The notes: generated by a model not told the origin, from the sequence alone. A stretch of 64,000 nt of DNA from Syntrophomonas sp. DTU018 (GCA_001513155.1 LFSR01000051.1:1-64000), one strand, 5' to 3'; positions 17,107-25,851 are shown, counted from the first letter of the stretch. Translations and numbers: made by a program.

Positions 17107-17303
17107 GGTGTTTCCTCCCAAAATAATTCATCCAGGGTCTTTCCCAGTGCTTTGCATATGGCAATGCAGAGTTTTAAAGAAGGATTGTATTTTCCTGCCT
17201 CAATTAACCCTATGGTCTGACGGGTAACACCTACTGCCCGCGCCAGATCCTCTTGTTTCATATTCCGCTCAATACGGGCTACCTTCATCTTTATGTTTTT
17301 CAT
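17103..17303 (-). CDS. Small XRE-family transcriptional regulator
   Basis: 66 residues from ATG 17303 after GGAGG; an ATG at 17318 lies upstream of that site. Nearly the whole protein is one helix-turn-helix: [20 protein letters not shown] followed by [19 protein letters not shown] and the LDELFW end typical of stand-alone Cro-like regulators. It is co-transcribed with the membrane protein. The AT-rich dyad just upstream (17329-17361) is the obvious candidate operator for self-control. Confidence 0.85.
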   Translation of the reverse strand: MKNIKMKVARIERNMKQEDLARAVGVTRQTIGLIEAGKYNPSLKLCIAICKALGKTLDELFWEETP

Positions 17304-17328
17304 ATGCAACCTCCACATTGCCTATTGT

Positions 17329-17361
17329 AATATATAAATTACTAAATGTAAATTATATATT
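17329..17361. promoter_or_regulatory. Operator-like inverted repeat upstream of the XRE gene
   Basis: Two 14-bp arms, AATATATAAATTAC (17329-17342) and GTAAATTATATATT (17348-17361), are inverted copies with one mismatch and a 5-bp spacer. The site begins 26 bp upstream of the XRE start codon, where it would overlap the promoter. Confidence 0.6.
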
Positions 17362-17491
17362 GCATTTAATTTTCGACGGCAATGCTGGCTGAGGAAATGG
17401 CAGCACAACCATTATTTACATCAAGGTAAAAGGGAGCGCCGGTAGAATCTTGATCAATAGGTCACAATTAGAAACATTCGAGGTGATGCTG

Positions 17492-18844
17492 TTGATTAAG
17501 TGGTTGCAGCAATTGGCTGCAGTGATGATCTTGGTTCTCTTTCCGGTTACATATGGGGCTCAGGCCGCCAGCATTGTAAACATAAGCATTGACGGGAAAG
17601 AACGTAATTTAAATCCGCCGGCGCAAATAGTCAATGACCGCACGATGGTTCCTCTGCGCTTTATTGTCGAGGACCCTGCTTTACAGGGCCAGGTCTATTG
17701 GGATGAGAGCCAGCAGAAGGTGGCTATGGACTGCCGGGGTCATTACATTGAGCTGTATATCGGCAACAAACAGGCCACCGTAGACGGGCAAATCCACACC
17801 CTGGATGCTTCTCCCTATATCTATCAGGGACGTACTTATGTGCCCCTGCGGTTTTTAACGGAAAGCTTAGGTGCCCGGGTAGAATGGAAGGCAGGCCAGC
17901 GCCGGGTTGATATTAAATTTGCCCAGTCCCAGCCCCGGGTGTTCGCCTATTATTACTATTCTCCCCGGGAGGAGTTGGAGAAAAACGCTCATCTGTTCAC
18001 GGATATAGCTTTTCGCTGGTTTGCCACCAACAGCCAAGGAGAGCTTTACTACGAGTACCAAGCGGATTATGCCAAAACCCTGGCCTGGGCAAAATCCAAG
18101 GGAATACGCACCCATGCCAGTGTTGTATTAATGGGCAGCGACCCTCTCCATACCCTCTTGTCCAACCAGCAAAACCGAACCCGGCTAATCAATGCTTTGG
18201 TTCAGGAAGTCAAGAAAAGCGGGTATGACGGGGTGAATATTGATTTCGAACTTATCGCTGCCAGTGATGCTGACTACTTTACTGCATTTTTAAGAGAATT
18301 GAAACAAGCTCTGGGCAGCGATACCGAACTGTCGGTAGCCGTTTTTGCCCGCACCGGCAAAGAAAAATGGGCTACTCCTTACCAGTATGACAAAATCGGC
18401 CAAATAGCAGACAGTGTAGTGGTTATGGCCTATGATTATCACTACACCACCACCGCTCCCGGGGCGATTGCTCCCCTGGGGTGGGTCAAGGAAGTAGCCC
18501 AGTATATGAGTAAAGTTATGCCGGCAGAAAAGGTGCTGCTGGGTATGGCTACTTATGGGTATGACTGGCCGCAGAACAGCAAGGGGACCTCAGTAACCGC
18601 CGCCAAGCTGGCCCAGCTCCAGAGCAAATACCAGGTGCAAAGTCACTGGGACGAAGCCAGCTACAGTCCTTATTATACCTACTGGGATGAAAAAGGACGC
18701 TATCATGAGGTGTGGCTGGAAAACTATCAGAGCCTGACAGCCAAATGGCAGGTAGCCGATGATTACGGCTTAGGCGGAGTGTCCTTCTGGCGTATAGGTA
18801 CCGGTTTTACCGATCTGTACCGGGTGCTGGAGGAAAGACTCTAA
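17492..18844 (+). CDS. Secreted GH18 glycoside hydrolase with copper-amine-oxidase-like stalk domain
   Basis: 450 residues from TTG 17492 (6 bases after GAGGTG). A signal peptide spans about 1-25. The stalk domain (31-143) holds two copies of the VPLRF repeat, each preceded by an aromatic or basic strand. The C-terminal GH18 TIM barrel (150-450) carries DGVNIDFE at 246-253 with catalytic Glu253, so it should be active on N-acetylglucosamine polymers such as peptidoglycan or chitin. Related proteins (YaaH/SleL type) act on spore cortex or cell wall. Combined with the spore genes in this window, a wall or spore role is plausible but not shown. Confidence 0.85.
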   Translation: MIKWLQQLAAVMILVLFPVTYGAQAASIVNISIDGKERNLNPPAQIVNDRTMVPLRFIVEDPALQGQVYWDESQQKVAMDCRGHYIELYIGNKQATVDGQIHTLDASPYIYQGRTYVPLRFLTESLGARVEWKAGQRRVDIKFAQSQPRVFAYYYYSPREELEKNAHLFTDIAFRWFATNSQGELYYEYQADYAKTLAWAKSKGIRTHASVVLMGSDPLHTLLSNQQNRTRLINALVQEVKKSGYDGVNIDFELIAASDADYFTAFLRELKQALGSDTELSVAVFARTGKEKWATPYQYDKIGQIADSVVVMAYDYHYTTTAPGAIAPLGWVKEVAQYMSKVMPAEKVLLGMATYGYDWPQNSKGTSVTAAKLAQLQSKYQVQSHWDEASYSPYYTYWDEKGRYHEVWLENYQSLTAKWQVADDYGLGGVSFWRIGTGFTDLYRVLEERL

Positions 18845-19308
18845 CCACTCTTTCTCTCCGAAAATGGTGCGCAGTTTATTGTGGCCAGAAGGTTTACCTA
18901 AGCACCTTGGTGCAGGAGTCTGATATAGTCGGCGAAGATGGGCAGACGAAGGGGAGAGAGGGACAGGATGTCCTTAAGAGGCTATCAAACAGGATGTTTG
19001 TTTAGCCCGGTACCCCCCAAGTCGCACATCGAGCCGTTACTATATCGTGACGACGGAACAGGTGCGAAGGGCAAACCCAAATTAAGAATTCCTTTCATAG
19101 CGATGATAGACTTAAGTTTTCGTTTATCGTGGCCTGTTATTCAGGTGATAATTGCGATGTTCCTCATCCTCGTCCACTGCTCATTTCAACTAATCCCCCA
19201 CATTAATCGCCAACCCATTCCGGTTAGGATATAATTATAATCATCAACTGGTCAATTATTCCTGATAAAAGTCAGGTTATAGTTATAAAAGGGGCAGGAG
19301 GGGAGACA
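18845..19308. other. 464-bp intergenic region with a dispersed repeat copy
   Basis: No convincing gene. A 98-codon open frame (18938-19234) has no ribosome binding site, and its C-terminal third lies over a repeat found elsewhere, so I reject it. Bases 19080-19156 are a copy of a repeat at 47381-47458. A CCTGA/TCAGG hairpin lies at about 19261-19277. I could not identify the remaining sequence. Confidence 0.5.
19080..19156 (+). repeat. 77-bp dispersed repeat, copy 1
   Basis: This segment matches 47381-47458 with only about three substitutions. It starts AATTAAGAATTCCTTTCATA and ends GTGATAATTGCGA. The second copy lies between two REP-like hairpins in the purN-purH spacer; this copy stands alone, and similarity stops just after ATTGCGA. 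Confidence 0.85.
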
Positions 19309-20007
19309 ATGTCAACAGAACAGCCTTCTCTATTTGGTGATATAGAACCGGAGCCTGAAGCAGCGACATCATCCCAGAACCAGGTGAACATTGTGCCTGC
19401 TGCCGCCAATGAACCCTTTTTGCCTGGCGTGGAACTGAAAGCAGCTTATCCGGATATACATGATCACCAGAAATTATGGGATCTGGCTTTAAAATGTGAC
19501 CGCTGCCGTTTGCGGGAAACCTGCCAGCAGGTAGTGTTTTGTGACGGGCCCTGGACGTCGAAAATAATGTTTGTCGGGGAAGGTCCGGGAAAAGATGAGG
19601 ATATTCAGGGACGTCCTTTTGTGGGACGGGCCGGGCAGCTTCTGGACAAGATACTGGCGGCGGCTGGCTTTGACCGCCGGCAGGTTTACATAACCAATGT
19701 GGTTAAGTGCCGGCCTCCGGGAAATCGCCTGCCTAACCCGGATGAAGTCAACCAGTGCAGGGGCTATTTGGAAGCCCAGATACGTATAATTCGCCCCGCT
19801 ATTATAGTTTGCTTGGGTTCCCTGGCCAGCCAGGTGATCATAGATCCTAAGGCGCGCATTACCAAAATCAGGGGACAATGGCTGCAAAGGCAGGGCATCA
19901 AGATAATGGCCACTTTTCATCCCGCTGCCCTGCTGAGAAACGAAGGGTATAAACGACCCACCTGGGAAGACTTTAAGAAGATCCGGGACGAATACCAGCG
20001 TTTGTAG
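19309..20007 (+). CDS. Type-4 (iron-sulfur) uracil-DNA glycosylase
   Basis: Removes uracil from DNA at the start of base-excision repair. 232 residues. The [4Fe-4S] ligands are Cys63 and Cys66 (KCDRC), Cys134 (VKCRPPGNR) and Cys150 (NQCRGYL). The active-site motif is GEGPG (90-94), and ATFHPAALL near residue 204 is the family's second motif. The first 55 residues are a low-complexity extension longer than in most family members. ATG follows a GGAGGGGAG site. It is close to the tsaEB-rimI-tsaD group and may be co-transcribed. Confidence 0.9.
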   Translation: MSTEQPSLFGDIEPEPEAATSSQNQVNIVPAAANEPFLPGVELKAAYPDIHDHQKLWDLALKCDRCRLRETCQQVVFCDGPWTSKIMFVGEGPGKDEDIQGRPFVGRAGQLLDKILAAAGFDRRQVYITNVVKCRPPGNRLPNPDEVNQCRGYLEAQIRIIRPAIIVCLGSLASQVIIDPKARITKIRGQWLQRQGIKIMATFHPAALLRNEGYKRPTWEDFKKIRDEYQRL

Positions 20008-20020
20008 GAGTGAGGACCTG

Positions 20021-20497
20021 ATGCAGCTGTGTATACCCCATGAGGAAAATATGATAAGATTGGGAATGTCCCTGGCAAAACTTTTAAAGGGGGACGAAAT
20101 TATTTACCTGCGGGGAGAACTGGGGGCGGGCAAGACCACTCTGGTTCGCGGCATATTAAAGGGTTTAGGTTTTAAGGGAAGGGTAACCAGCCCTACTTTT
20201 ACCTTAATGAATATCTATGATTCCCAGCCGCCGGTTTATCATTTTGATTTTTACCGGTTGGAGGGAGCCGACTTGACTGATCTGGGACTGGAGGATTATC
20301 TCGGCAAAAAGGGGATAACTATTATTGAATGGCCGGAAATTGGCGCCTCTGATTTGCCCCAGGATGCCCTGGTAATCAACATAGAACTGGCAGATGGAGA
20401 CTATGACCGGGAGAGAATAGTACACATCAGTGCATCGGGTCCGGATCACAGCAAGCTTTTGGAGGAGCTGACCACACATGTACATACTGGCCATTGA
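20021..20497 (+). CDS. tsaE: tRNA threonylcarbamoyladenosine synthesis ATPase TsaE
   Basis: ATPase of the t6A37 tRNA-modification machinery that activates the TsaB-TsaD complex. 158 residues, with Walker A GELGAGKT at 32-39 and the conserved SPTFTLMNIY and HFDFYRLE segments. It overlaps tsaB by 20 bp. The cluster tsaE-tsaB-rimI-tsaD is the standard Firmicute arrangement. Confidence 0.93.
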   Translation: MQLCIPHEENMIRLGMSLAKLLKGDEIIYLRGELGAGKTTLVRGILKGLGFKGRVTSPTFTLMNIYDSQPPVYHFDFYRLEGADLTDLGLEDYLGKKGITIIEWPEIGASDLPQDALVINIELADGDYDRERIVHISASGPDHSKLLEELTTHVHTGH

Positions 20498-21194
20498 CAG
20501 CGCCACACCGGTAGCCGGCGCAGCCTTGCTGCGGGACGAGGTTTTGATAGCCGAGGCCTTTGCCAATGTGGGCTTAACTCATTCGGAGACCTTAATGCCT
20601 ATGGTTGACAGGATATTGAAGGATACCTCCCTGAAGGCAAGGGATGTGGACGTTTTTGCCGTTACCATCGGGCCAGGTTCTTTTACCGGTTTGCGTATAG
20701 GGCTGGCCGCGGCCAAAGGCCTGGCCTTGGCAGCGGACAAACCTTTGATAGGTATATCAACTCTTGAGGTTTTGGCTCACAACTTAAGCTTCAGCCCCCT
20801 TTTGGTGGGGACGGTTTTGGATGCCCGCAAGGGGGAAATCTACGGAGCCTGTTTTGATGTAAGCCAGGCCTATCCCCAGCGTCTGGGAGAGGAAATGGCC
20901 TGTTCACCGGAAAGCTTTTGTCATCATATGGACAGCCTGTTAGAGGCCACCGGACGATCGGACTTGGTTTTACTTGGGGATGGATTCATTACCTACAGAC
21001 AGCAGTTTGCGCAGCACTGGGGACCCAAACTCAAAACCGTGCCTTTGCACCAGCAATTGCCCCGGGCGGCTTCTTTGGCCAGCCTGGCCAGGCAAAGGGC
21101 CCTGCAGGATGACTATGATGACCGGTTGTTGCTGCGCCCGACTTATATACGCCTTTCAGAAGCGCAAAACCGTTTGGGAGTAGGAGATCTGTAA
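20478..21194 (+). CDS. tsaB: tRNA t6A modification scaffold protein TsaB
   Basis: ASKHA-fold partner of TsaD in t6A37 formation, 238 residues. The N-terminus ILAIDSATPVAGAALL and the GPGSFTGLRIGLAAAKGLA stretch are family signatures. It is structurally similar to TsaD but lacks the metal-binding histidines. It overlaps tsaE by 20 bp and rimI by one base, so the genes are co-translated. Confidence 0.93.
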   Translation: MYILAIDSATPVAGAALLRDEVLIAEAFANVGLTHSETLMPMVDRILKDTSLKARDVDVFAVTIGPGSFTGLRIGLAAAKGLALAADKPLIGISTLEVLAHNLSFSPLLVGTVLDARKGEIYGACFDVSQAYPQRLGEEMACSPESFCHHMDSLLEATGRSDLVLLGDGFITYRQQFAQHWGPKLKTVPLHQQLPRAASLASLARQRALQDDYDDRLLLRPTYIRLSEAQNRLGVGDL

Positions 21195-21646
21195 TGGGTG
21201 TTTCCAATTACTTAATACGCCGCATGACGGTGCGGGATTTGGATGAAGTAATGGCTATTGAAGCGCAGGTTTTTTCCCTGCCCTGGTCCAAGCAGTCCTA
21301 TATGGGTGAATTGAAAAACCAGTTTGCCACTTATCTGGTCTGTGACAAAGAGGCTGAGGTAGCAGGTTACGTGGGTATATGGGTGGTATTTGAAGAAGCC
21401 CACATTACCAATGTAGCGGTTGCTCCTAAATGGCAAGGCCAGGGTTTGGGAAGGGTTTTGATGGAAGAAGCAGAAAAGGTGGCCCGCAGCAAAAACGCCC
21501 TGCGTATCCTGTTGGAAGTCCGGCCTTCCAATCATGCGGCATTATCCCTGTATAAAAGTTTGGGCTATATGGAAACCGGCCGCCGCAAAGAGTACTATTC
21601 CGACAATGGTGAGGATGCCATTGTCATGACGAAATTGCTTTTTTAG
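21194..21646 (+). CDS. rimI: Ribosomal protein S18 alanine N-acetyltransferase RimI
   Basis: GNAT-family acetyltransferase of 150 residues that acetylates the N-terminus of ribosomal protein S18 (and possibly other proteins). VAPKWQGQGLGRVLM (about 76-90) is the acetyl-CoA-binding motif A, and the LLEVRPSNHAALSLYKSLGY stretch is motif B. The ATG shares its A with the tsaB stop codon. Its location between tsaB and tsaD is the conserved order. Confidence 0.92.
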   Translation: MGVSNYLIRRMTVRDLDEVMAIEAQVFSLPWSKQSYMGELKNQFATYLVCDKEAEVAGYVGIWVVFEEAHITNVAVAPKWQGQGLGRVLMEEAEKVARSKNALRILLEVRPSNHAALSLYKSLGYMETGRRKEYYSDNGEDAIVMTKLLF

Positions 21647-21657
21647 GAGATAGGGAA

Positions 21658-22656
21658 ATGACGGTCAATATTCTGGGAATAGAAACCTCCTGTGATGAGA
21701 CTGCTGCGGCAGTAGTGCAGAACGGGCGGCATATTTTGTCCAATGTGGTCAATTCACAGATTGACATCCACCGGCTCTTCGGCGGGGTAGTACCGGAAGT
21801 GGCTTCCCGCAAACATGTGGAAAACATCGGCCTGGTGGTGGAGCAGGCTATAAAGGACAGCGGTTTGAGCTATGCCGATTTGGACGCGGTGGCGGTAACT
21901 AACCGCCCTGGTCTGATCGGGGCCTTGCTGGTGGGCTTGTCCTTTGCCAAGGCCTTTGCTTTCACCTTGGATAAACCCCTTATTACTGTGAACCATCTCT
22001 ATGGTCACATATACGCCAACCTGCTGGAGCATCCCCAACTAGAGTTCCCAGTTGTCTGTTTGGTGGTATCTGGAGGACATACCAGTTTGCTGCTGATGCA
22101 CAGCGAAAGTGAGTATGAATTGATTGGGGAAACTCTGGATGATGCAGCGGGGGAAGCTTTTGACAAGGTTGCCCGGTTTCTGGGACTGGGGTATCCGGGA
22201 GGTCCCGCTGTTCAAAAAGCTGCTGCTGCAGGACAGCCCGGACGCTTTTCCCTGCCCCGGGTATTTTTACATCGTGATGATTTTGACTTTAGTTTCAGCG
22301 GCCTGAAGACCGCGGTGATGAATGAATGGCGCAAAGCCCAGCAGCAGGGGGAAGCCAATGTGTATGACATGGCCGCTGAGTTTCAGAACGCCCTGGTAGA
22401 GGTTCTGGTGGGCAAGACTATGCAGGCTGCAGAAAAGTATAACGCCCGCAGTGTTATTATGGCCGGAGGTGTTGCTGCCAACAGCCTCCTGCGGGAATTA
22501 ATGACCCGGCGCGGCCAGGAGTTGGGAAAACCAGTTTACTATCCCTCCCTGCCATTGTGTACTGATAATGCGGCCATGATCGCAGCGGCTGCTTATCCCT
22601 TATATTTGCAGGGACAATTTGCTCCTTTGAATGTGAATGCACAAGCAAGTCTATAG
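21658..22656 (+). CDS. tsaD: tRNA N6-threonylcarbamoyltransferase TsaD
   Basis: Catalytic subunit that transfers threonylcarbamoyl to A37 of ANN-decoding tRNAs. 332 residues. The metal-binding histidines are His113 and His117 in VNHLYGHIYA, and GIETSCDETAAAVV (7-20) is the N-terminal signature. The conserved VSGGHTSLLLM and IMAGGVAANSLLR segments follow. It completes the t6A cluster and is followed by a DnaA-box-rich spacer. Confidence 0.94.
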   Translation: MTVNILGIETSCDETAAAVVQNGRHILSNVVNSQIDIHRLFGGVVPEVASRKHVENIGLVVEQAIKDSGLSYADLDAVAVTNRPGLIGALLVGLSFAKAFAFTLDKPLITVNHLYGHIYANLLEHPQLEFPVVCLVVSGGHTSLLLMHSESEYELIGETLDDAAGEAFDKVARFLGLGYPGGPAVQKAAAAGQPGRFSLPRVFLHRDDFDFSFSGLKTAVMNEWRKAQQQGEANVYDMAAEFQNALVEVLVGKTMQAAEKYNARSVIMAGGVAANSLLRELMTRRGQELGKPVYYPSLPLCTDNAAMIAAAAYPLYLQGQFAPLNVNAQASL

Positions 22657-22660
22657 TCCC

Positions 22661-22800
22661 TGTGAACAATATCTGTGGATAATGTGGATAAGTCTGTTGA
22701 TAATTATCATTCCAACACTTTGTCGCTCTTACTCATGATCAATCAGGTCCTAGGTTTGAGCAAAGGAGCCGATTTCTCAACCTAGTTCCGCTGTGGATAA
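22661..22800 (+). promoter_or_regulatory. Cluster of DnaA boxes between tsaD and lgt
   Basis: Three perfect TGTGGATAA boxes (reverse of TTATCCACA) lie at 22674-22682, 22683-22691 and 22792-22800. A one-mismatch box, TGTTGATAA, is at 22695-22703 and a weaker TGTGAACAA at 22661-22669. All are in the same orientation. An 11-bp imperfect inverted repeat (22750-22760 with 22776-22785) lies between the groups. This could be a DnaA titration or regulatory site. Confidence 0.6.
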
Positions 22801-22824
22801 CCATCACTTTAAGGAGGAAATAAG

Positions 22825-23583
22825 GTGTATCCAGTGCTGTTTGAATTTGGGAGTCTGCGCTTGTACTCCTGGGGATTTATGCTGGCAGTGGCCGTACTGA
22901 TTGCCATCTGGGGAATAGGACGTCTGTTTGAACGAGAAGGCTACGATCGGGACTCGGTTTTCGAAATGATAATCCTGATGGTTATCTGCGGCTTAATTGG
23001 ATCTCATTTGGCCTATATCCTGGTATACCAATGGGAAGAGTTTCTGGCTGACCCTTTGATATTCTTCAATATTAAAAACGGGATAGAAGGCATGATCTGG
23101 TATGGTGCATTTATCGGAGGATTAATACCTTTCATAATCTATATATACAGAATGGGTCTGTCCTTTTGGAAAATGGCCGACATATTCTCTCCCTATCTGG
23201 CCCTGGGATATGCTTTGGTGAGGATAGGCTGCTTTCTGCGAGGCTGCTGTTATGGGGAGATTACCACCTCACCCTGGGGGGTAGTTTTCCCGGTTGTGGA
23301 TGAATTTGCCCGTCACCCCACCCAATTGTACAGTTCGGCTCTGAATTTCCTGTTATTTCTATTCTTGATATGGTTTTACCCCCGGCGCAGGTTCCATGGT
23401 CAGGTATTCCTGTTCTACTTGATAGGGTACAGTATTTACCGCTTTATTGTGGAATTCTTCCGGGAAACGGTTATCTTCTATGGGTTTTTATCCATGGGTC
23501 AGGTATATACTCTGGGTCTGCTGGTGATAGCCATCTTGCTGTATTTCTGGCAGCGTTCCCGCTCTGCCCGGTATTGGTTTTGA
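22825..23583 (+). CDS. lgt: Prolipoprotein diacylglyceryl transferase Lgt
   Basis: Integral membrane enzyme that attaches diacylglycerol to the lipobox cysteine of prolipoproteins such as the ZnuA homologue in this window. 252 residues, GTG start after AAGGAGG, about seven membrane segments. The signature region RIGCFLRGCCYGEITTSPWG and the later HPTQLY are typical of Gram-positive Lgt proteins. Confidence 0.93.
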   Translation: MYPVLFEFGSLRLYSWGFMLAVAVLIAIWGIGRLFEREGYDRDSVFEMIILMVICGLIGSHLAYILVYQWEEFLADPLIFFNIKNGIEGMIWYGAFIGGLIPFIIYIYRMGLSFWKMADIFSPYLALGYALVRIGCFLRGCCYGEITTSPWGVVFPVVDEFARHPTQLYSSALNFLLFLFLIWFYPRRRFHGQVFLFYLIGYSIYRFIVEFFRETVIFYGFLSMGQVYTLGLLVIAILLYFWQRSRSARYWF

Positions 23584-23601
23584 TTATGACGGGGGATGGA
23601 T

Positions 23602-24186
23602 ATGCAGGATATATTGGCCTGGAAAAAACAGATCAGAAATGAGATGAAAGAGCGGCGCCAGCAGTTATCTCCCGCTGAGGTGGAGCAGTTAAGCCAGCAG
23701 ATCAGGCAAAGGATAGAGGAATTGTATCCCATCCAGAAAGCCGGCCGCATCATGGCCTATGCCAGCATTGGCAATGAAGTGAACCTGGTGCCCCTATTAG
23801 AAAAATGGCGCCGGGAAGGGCGGACCATCCTGCTGCCCCGGGTGGAAAGGGGCGGTAGGATGGAAGCGGTTGTATGGACCGGCTGGGATCAGGTACAATC
23901 AGGACCTTTCGGCATACGGGAACCGTTGGGGGAGCCCTTTGATCCCGCTGCCATTGACGCGGTCCTGACCCCAGGATTGGTTTTTGACTATAAGGGTTAT
24001 CGGCTGGGATACGGAAAGGGATATTATGACCGGTTTCTCCCCCGGCTGCGCTCTTCTGCCTTTATCTGCGGCATATGCTACGAATTTCAGGTAGTTGAGA
24101 ATGTGTTTCCCCATGAGGGAGATATCCCCATGCACTGGATAGTAACCGATCGCTCCGAGCTGGTTATCAGCTGGGATTATTTTTAG
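23602..24186 (+). CDS. 5-formyltetrahydrofolate cyclo-ligase
   Basis: ATP-dependent conversion of 5-formyl-THF to 5,10-methenyl-THF, which salvages a folate storage form. 194 residues from ATG 23602, 7 bases after GGGGG; ATG 23596 is too close to the site. The basic N-terminal helix region (KKQIRNEMKERRQQL) and the C-terminal RLGYGKGYYDRFLPR motif are diagnostic. It follows lgt by 18 bp and is probably co-transcribed. Confidence 0.9.
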   Translation: MQDILAWKKQIRNEMKERRQQLSPAEVEQLSQQIRQRIEELYPIQKAGRIMAYASIGNEVNLVPLLEKWRREGRTILLPRVERGGRMEAVVWTGWDQVQSGPFGIREPLGEPFDPAAIDAVLTPGLVFDYKGYRLGYGKGYYDRFLPRLRSSAFICGICYEFQVVENVFPHEGDIPMHWIVTDRSELVISWDYF

Positions 24187-24263
24187 ATCTTTCACAAAGG
24201 GGCTGCACCGGATTGCCGCGCAGCATCAGCTACTGCCCTTGTTAAGGCTTGGGTTGCACGAAG

Positions 24264-24295
24264 AAGCCACGGGTCCCGTTGGAGCCGTGGCTTTG
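24264..24295. terminator. Hairpin between convergent genes, likely terminator
   Basis: A 9-bp stem (24264-24272 with 24285-24293, arms AAGCCACGG/CCGTGGCTT) lies between the cyclo-ligase gene and the convergent SPFH gene. The T-tract is weak on both strands. Confidence 0.5.
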
Positions 24296-24334
24296 GGTTG
24301 GTTTATAAGGGATTATAGGATTGGTTGGTACGGC

Positions 24335-25267
24335 TTATTCGGCCGGATTGGTGCTGGCTTCCTTGAGGGCAGCAAACACGCCGGCCAGACCGGCTAGATC
24401 ACTGGGGATAATCAGTTTGGTGGCCTGACCTTCAGCCAGGTCCTTAATCGCTTCCAGGGATTTTAAGGCCAGCACTTTGTTGTCAGCCTGGGCTTCTTTG
24501 ATCATAACCAAACTGTCAGCAAAAGCCTTCTGAACAGTGAGAATGGCCTGGGCTTCACCCTCGGCTTTCAAAATCTGAGCCTGGCGAAGACCTTCTGCCT
24601 CACGGATAGCAGCTTCCCTGACTGCTTCCGCATTTAATATGGCTGCCTGTTTGCGGCCTTCCGCTTCCAGGATGGCGGCCGTCTTTTGACCTTCCGCTCT
24701 CAGGATAGCTTCCCGCTTTTCCCGCTCAGCCCGCATCTGTTTTTCCATGGCATTCTGAATATCCTGGGGAGGAAGAATGTTTTTCAGCTCTACCCGGTTT
24801 ACCTTGATTCCCCACTTGTCAGTAGCTTCATCCAAAATAGAGCGCAGTTTTGCATTTACCAGATCTCGGGAAGTCAGAGTTTCGTCCAATTCCAGGTCAC
24901 CCACTATATTGCGGAGGGTAGTAGCGGTCAGGTTTTCAATAGCCACAATAGCGTTGGCTATTTCGTACGTGACCTTAAAGGGGTCGGTTATCTGGTAGAA
25001 GACTACAGTATCAATCATCATGGTGACGTTATCTTTGGTAATAACCGGTTGGGGAGGGAAGTCCACCACCTGTTCCCGCAAATCTATGATGGCCCGGAAA
25101 CGGTCTATAAAAGGGATAATTACATTAATGCCCTGTTCGGCGGTTTTGTGATATTTGCCCAAGCGCTCCACAATACCTACTGTGGACTGTCTTATAATTT
25201 TAATTGACGACAGGGCAATAATAATTACGAACAGGACCAAAATGATATTAACAAATACGCTCAACAC
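24335..25267 (-). CDS. SPFH/band-7 (stomatin-like) membrane protein
   Basis: 310 residues. An N-terminal membrane anchor (about 4-25) is followed by the SPFH domain (25-185: VGIVERLGKYHKTAEQGINV). A long Ala/Glu-rich coiled coil (about 190-265) repeats EAE/AEG units and drives oligomerisation. It resembles slipin-2/QmcA, which makes membrane microdomain scaffolds. The GTG start lies 9 bases after AAGGAG. It is co-transcribed with the upstream NfeD gene, a classic partner that anchors such scaffolds. Confidence 0.9.
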   Translation of the reverse strand: MLSVFVNIILVLFVIIIALSSIKIIRQSTVGIVERLGKYHKTAEQGINVIIPFIDRFRAIIDLREQVVDFPPQPVITKDNVTMMIDTVVFYQITDPFKVTYEIANAIVAIENLTATTLRNIVGDLELDETLTSRDLVNAKLRSILDEATDKWGIKVNRVELKNILPPQDIQNAMEKQMRAEREKREAILRAEGQKTAAILEAEGRKQAAILNAEAVREAAIREAEGLRQAQILKAEGEAQAILTVQKAFADSLVMIKEAQADNKVLALKSLEAIKDLAEGQATKLIIPSDLAGLAGVFAALKEASTNPAE

Positions 25268-25283
25268 CTAATTCCGCTCCTTT

Positions 25284-25712
25284 CTAGGTAGACGCCTTTT
25301 TCACTAATAGTTTCACACCATCTATACCGATAACCTCTATACGTGTATTCTCTTCCAATTCTTCTTCAGATATAGCAGTCCAGATTTCTCCGTTTACTTT
25401 TACCTGACCGAACTGCATAGGTACTATCCGGGATATAGTTATGCCATGCTGCCCAATCAGGGCTTTCACATTGCTCACAGCATCATTGGACTTTACAAAC
25501 TTCATAACCAGAGGGCGGGTGAAGATAATCAACAGCAGGGTAATTAAGGCAAAAATAAGCAATTGCAGTTCCAAGGACGGCAGCAGGCCGAACTGAACCA
25601 GCAACGCCACGACAACTCCGGCTATGGCTAACCACAAGAACCAAAAACCGGCGGTAAATATTTCTATAGCGCCGCATACGATAGCCACCAGGATCCATTC
25701 CAGGAAGGTCAC
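25284..25712 (-). CDS. NfeD-family membrane protein (short, protease-less form)
   Basis: 142 residues: three membrane segments (about 5-25, 28-44, 50-66) and a C-terminal OB-fold (80-140: GQHGITISRIVPMQFGQVKV). It is the short NfeD1b type without the serine protease domain. The gap to the SPFH gene is only 16 bp. Pairing of NfeD with SPFH proteins is a conserved gene neighbourhood implicated in membrane quality control. Confidence 0.88.
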   Translation of the reverse strand: MTFLEWILVAIVCGAIEIFTAGFWFLWLAIAGVVVALLVQFGLLPSLELQLLIFALITLLLIIFTRPLVMKFVKSNDAVSNVKALIGQHGITISRIVPMQFGQVKVNGEIWTAISEEELEENTRIEVIGIDGVKLLVKKAST

Positions 25713-25821
25713 AGGCTAACCTCCTTTCATGCTGCAAATTTAACGACAGTCTAATCATAACATACCTGTTCTTTAGATTGACCAGCAATAAAGCCATAAT
25801 TCATGTGCATAATGCAATTAT

Positions 25822-25851
25822 TTGTTGAATTTATATGCCTTGGTGTATAAT
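25822..25851 (+). promoter_or_regulatory. Promoter of the molybdenum cofactor operon
   Basis: -35 TTGTTG (25822-25827), 18-bp spacer, -10 TATAAT (25846-25851). Transcription would start about 15-20 bases before the riboswitch aptamer. Confidence 0.6.

Noticed and set aside
18938-19234. 98-codon open frame after the GH18 gene
   Set aside because: No ribosome binding site, no recognisable protein, and the last third overlaps a dispersed repeat.
22661-22800. Replication origin
   Set aside because: DnaA boxes are present, but dnaA, dnaN, rpmH and an AT-rich unwinding region are absent.
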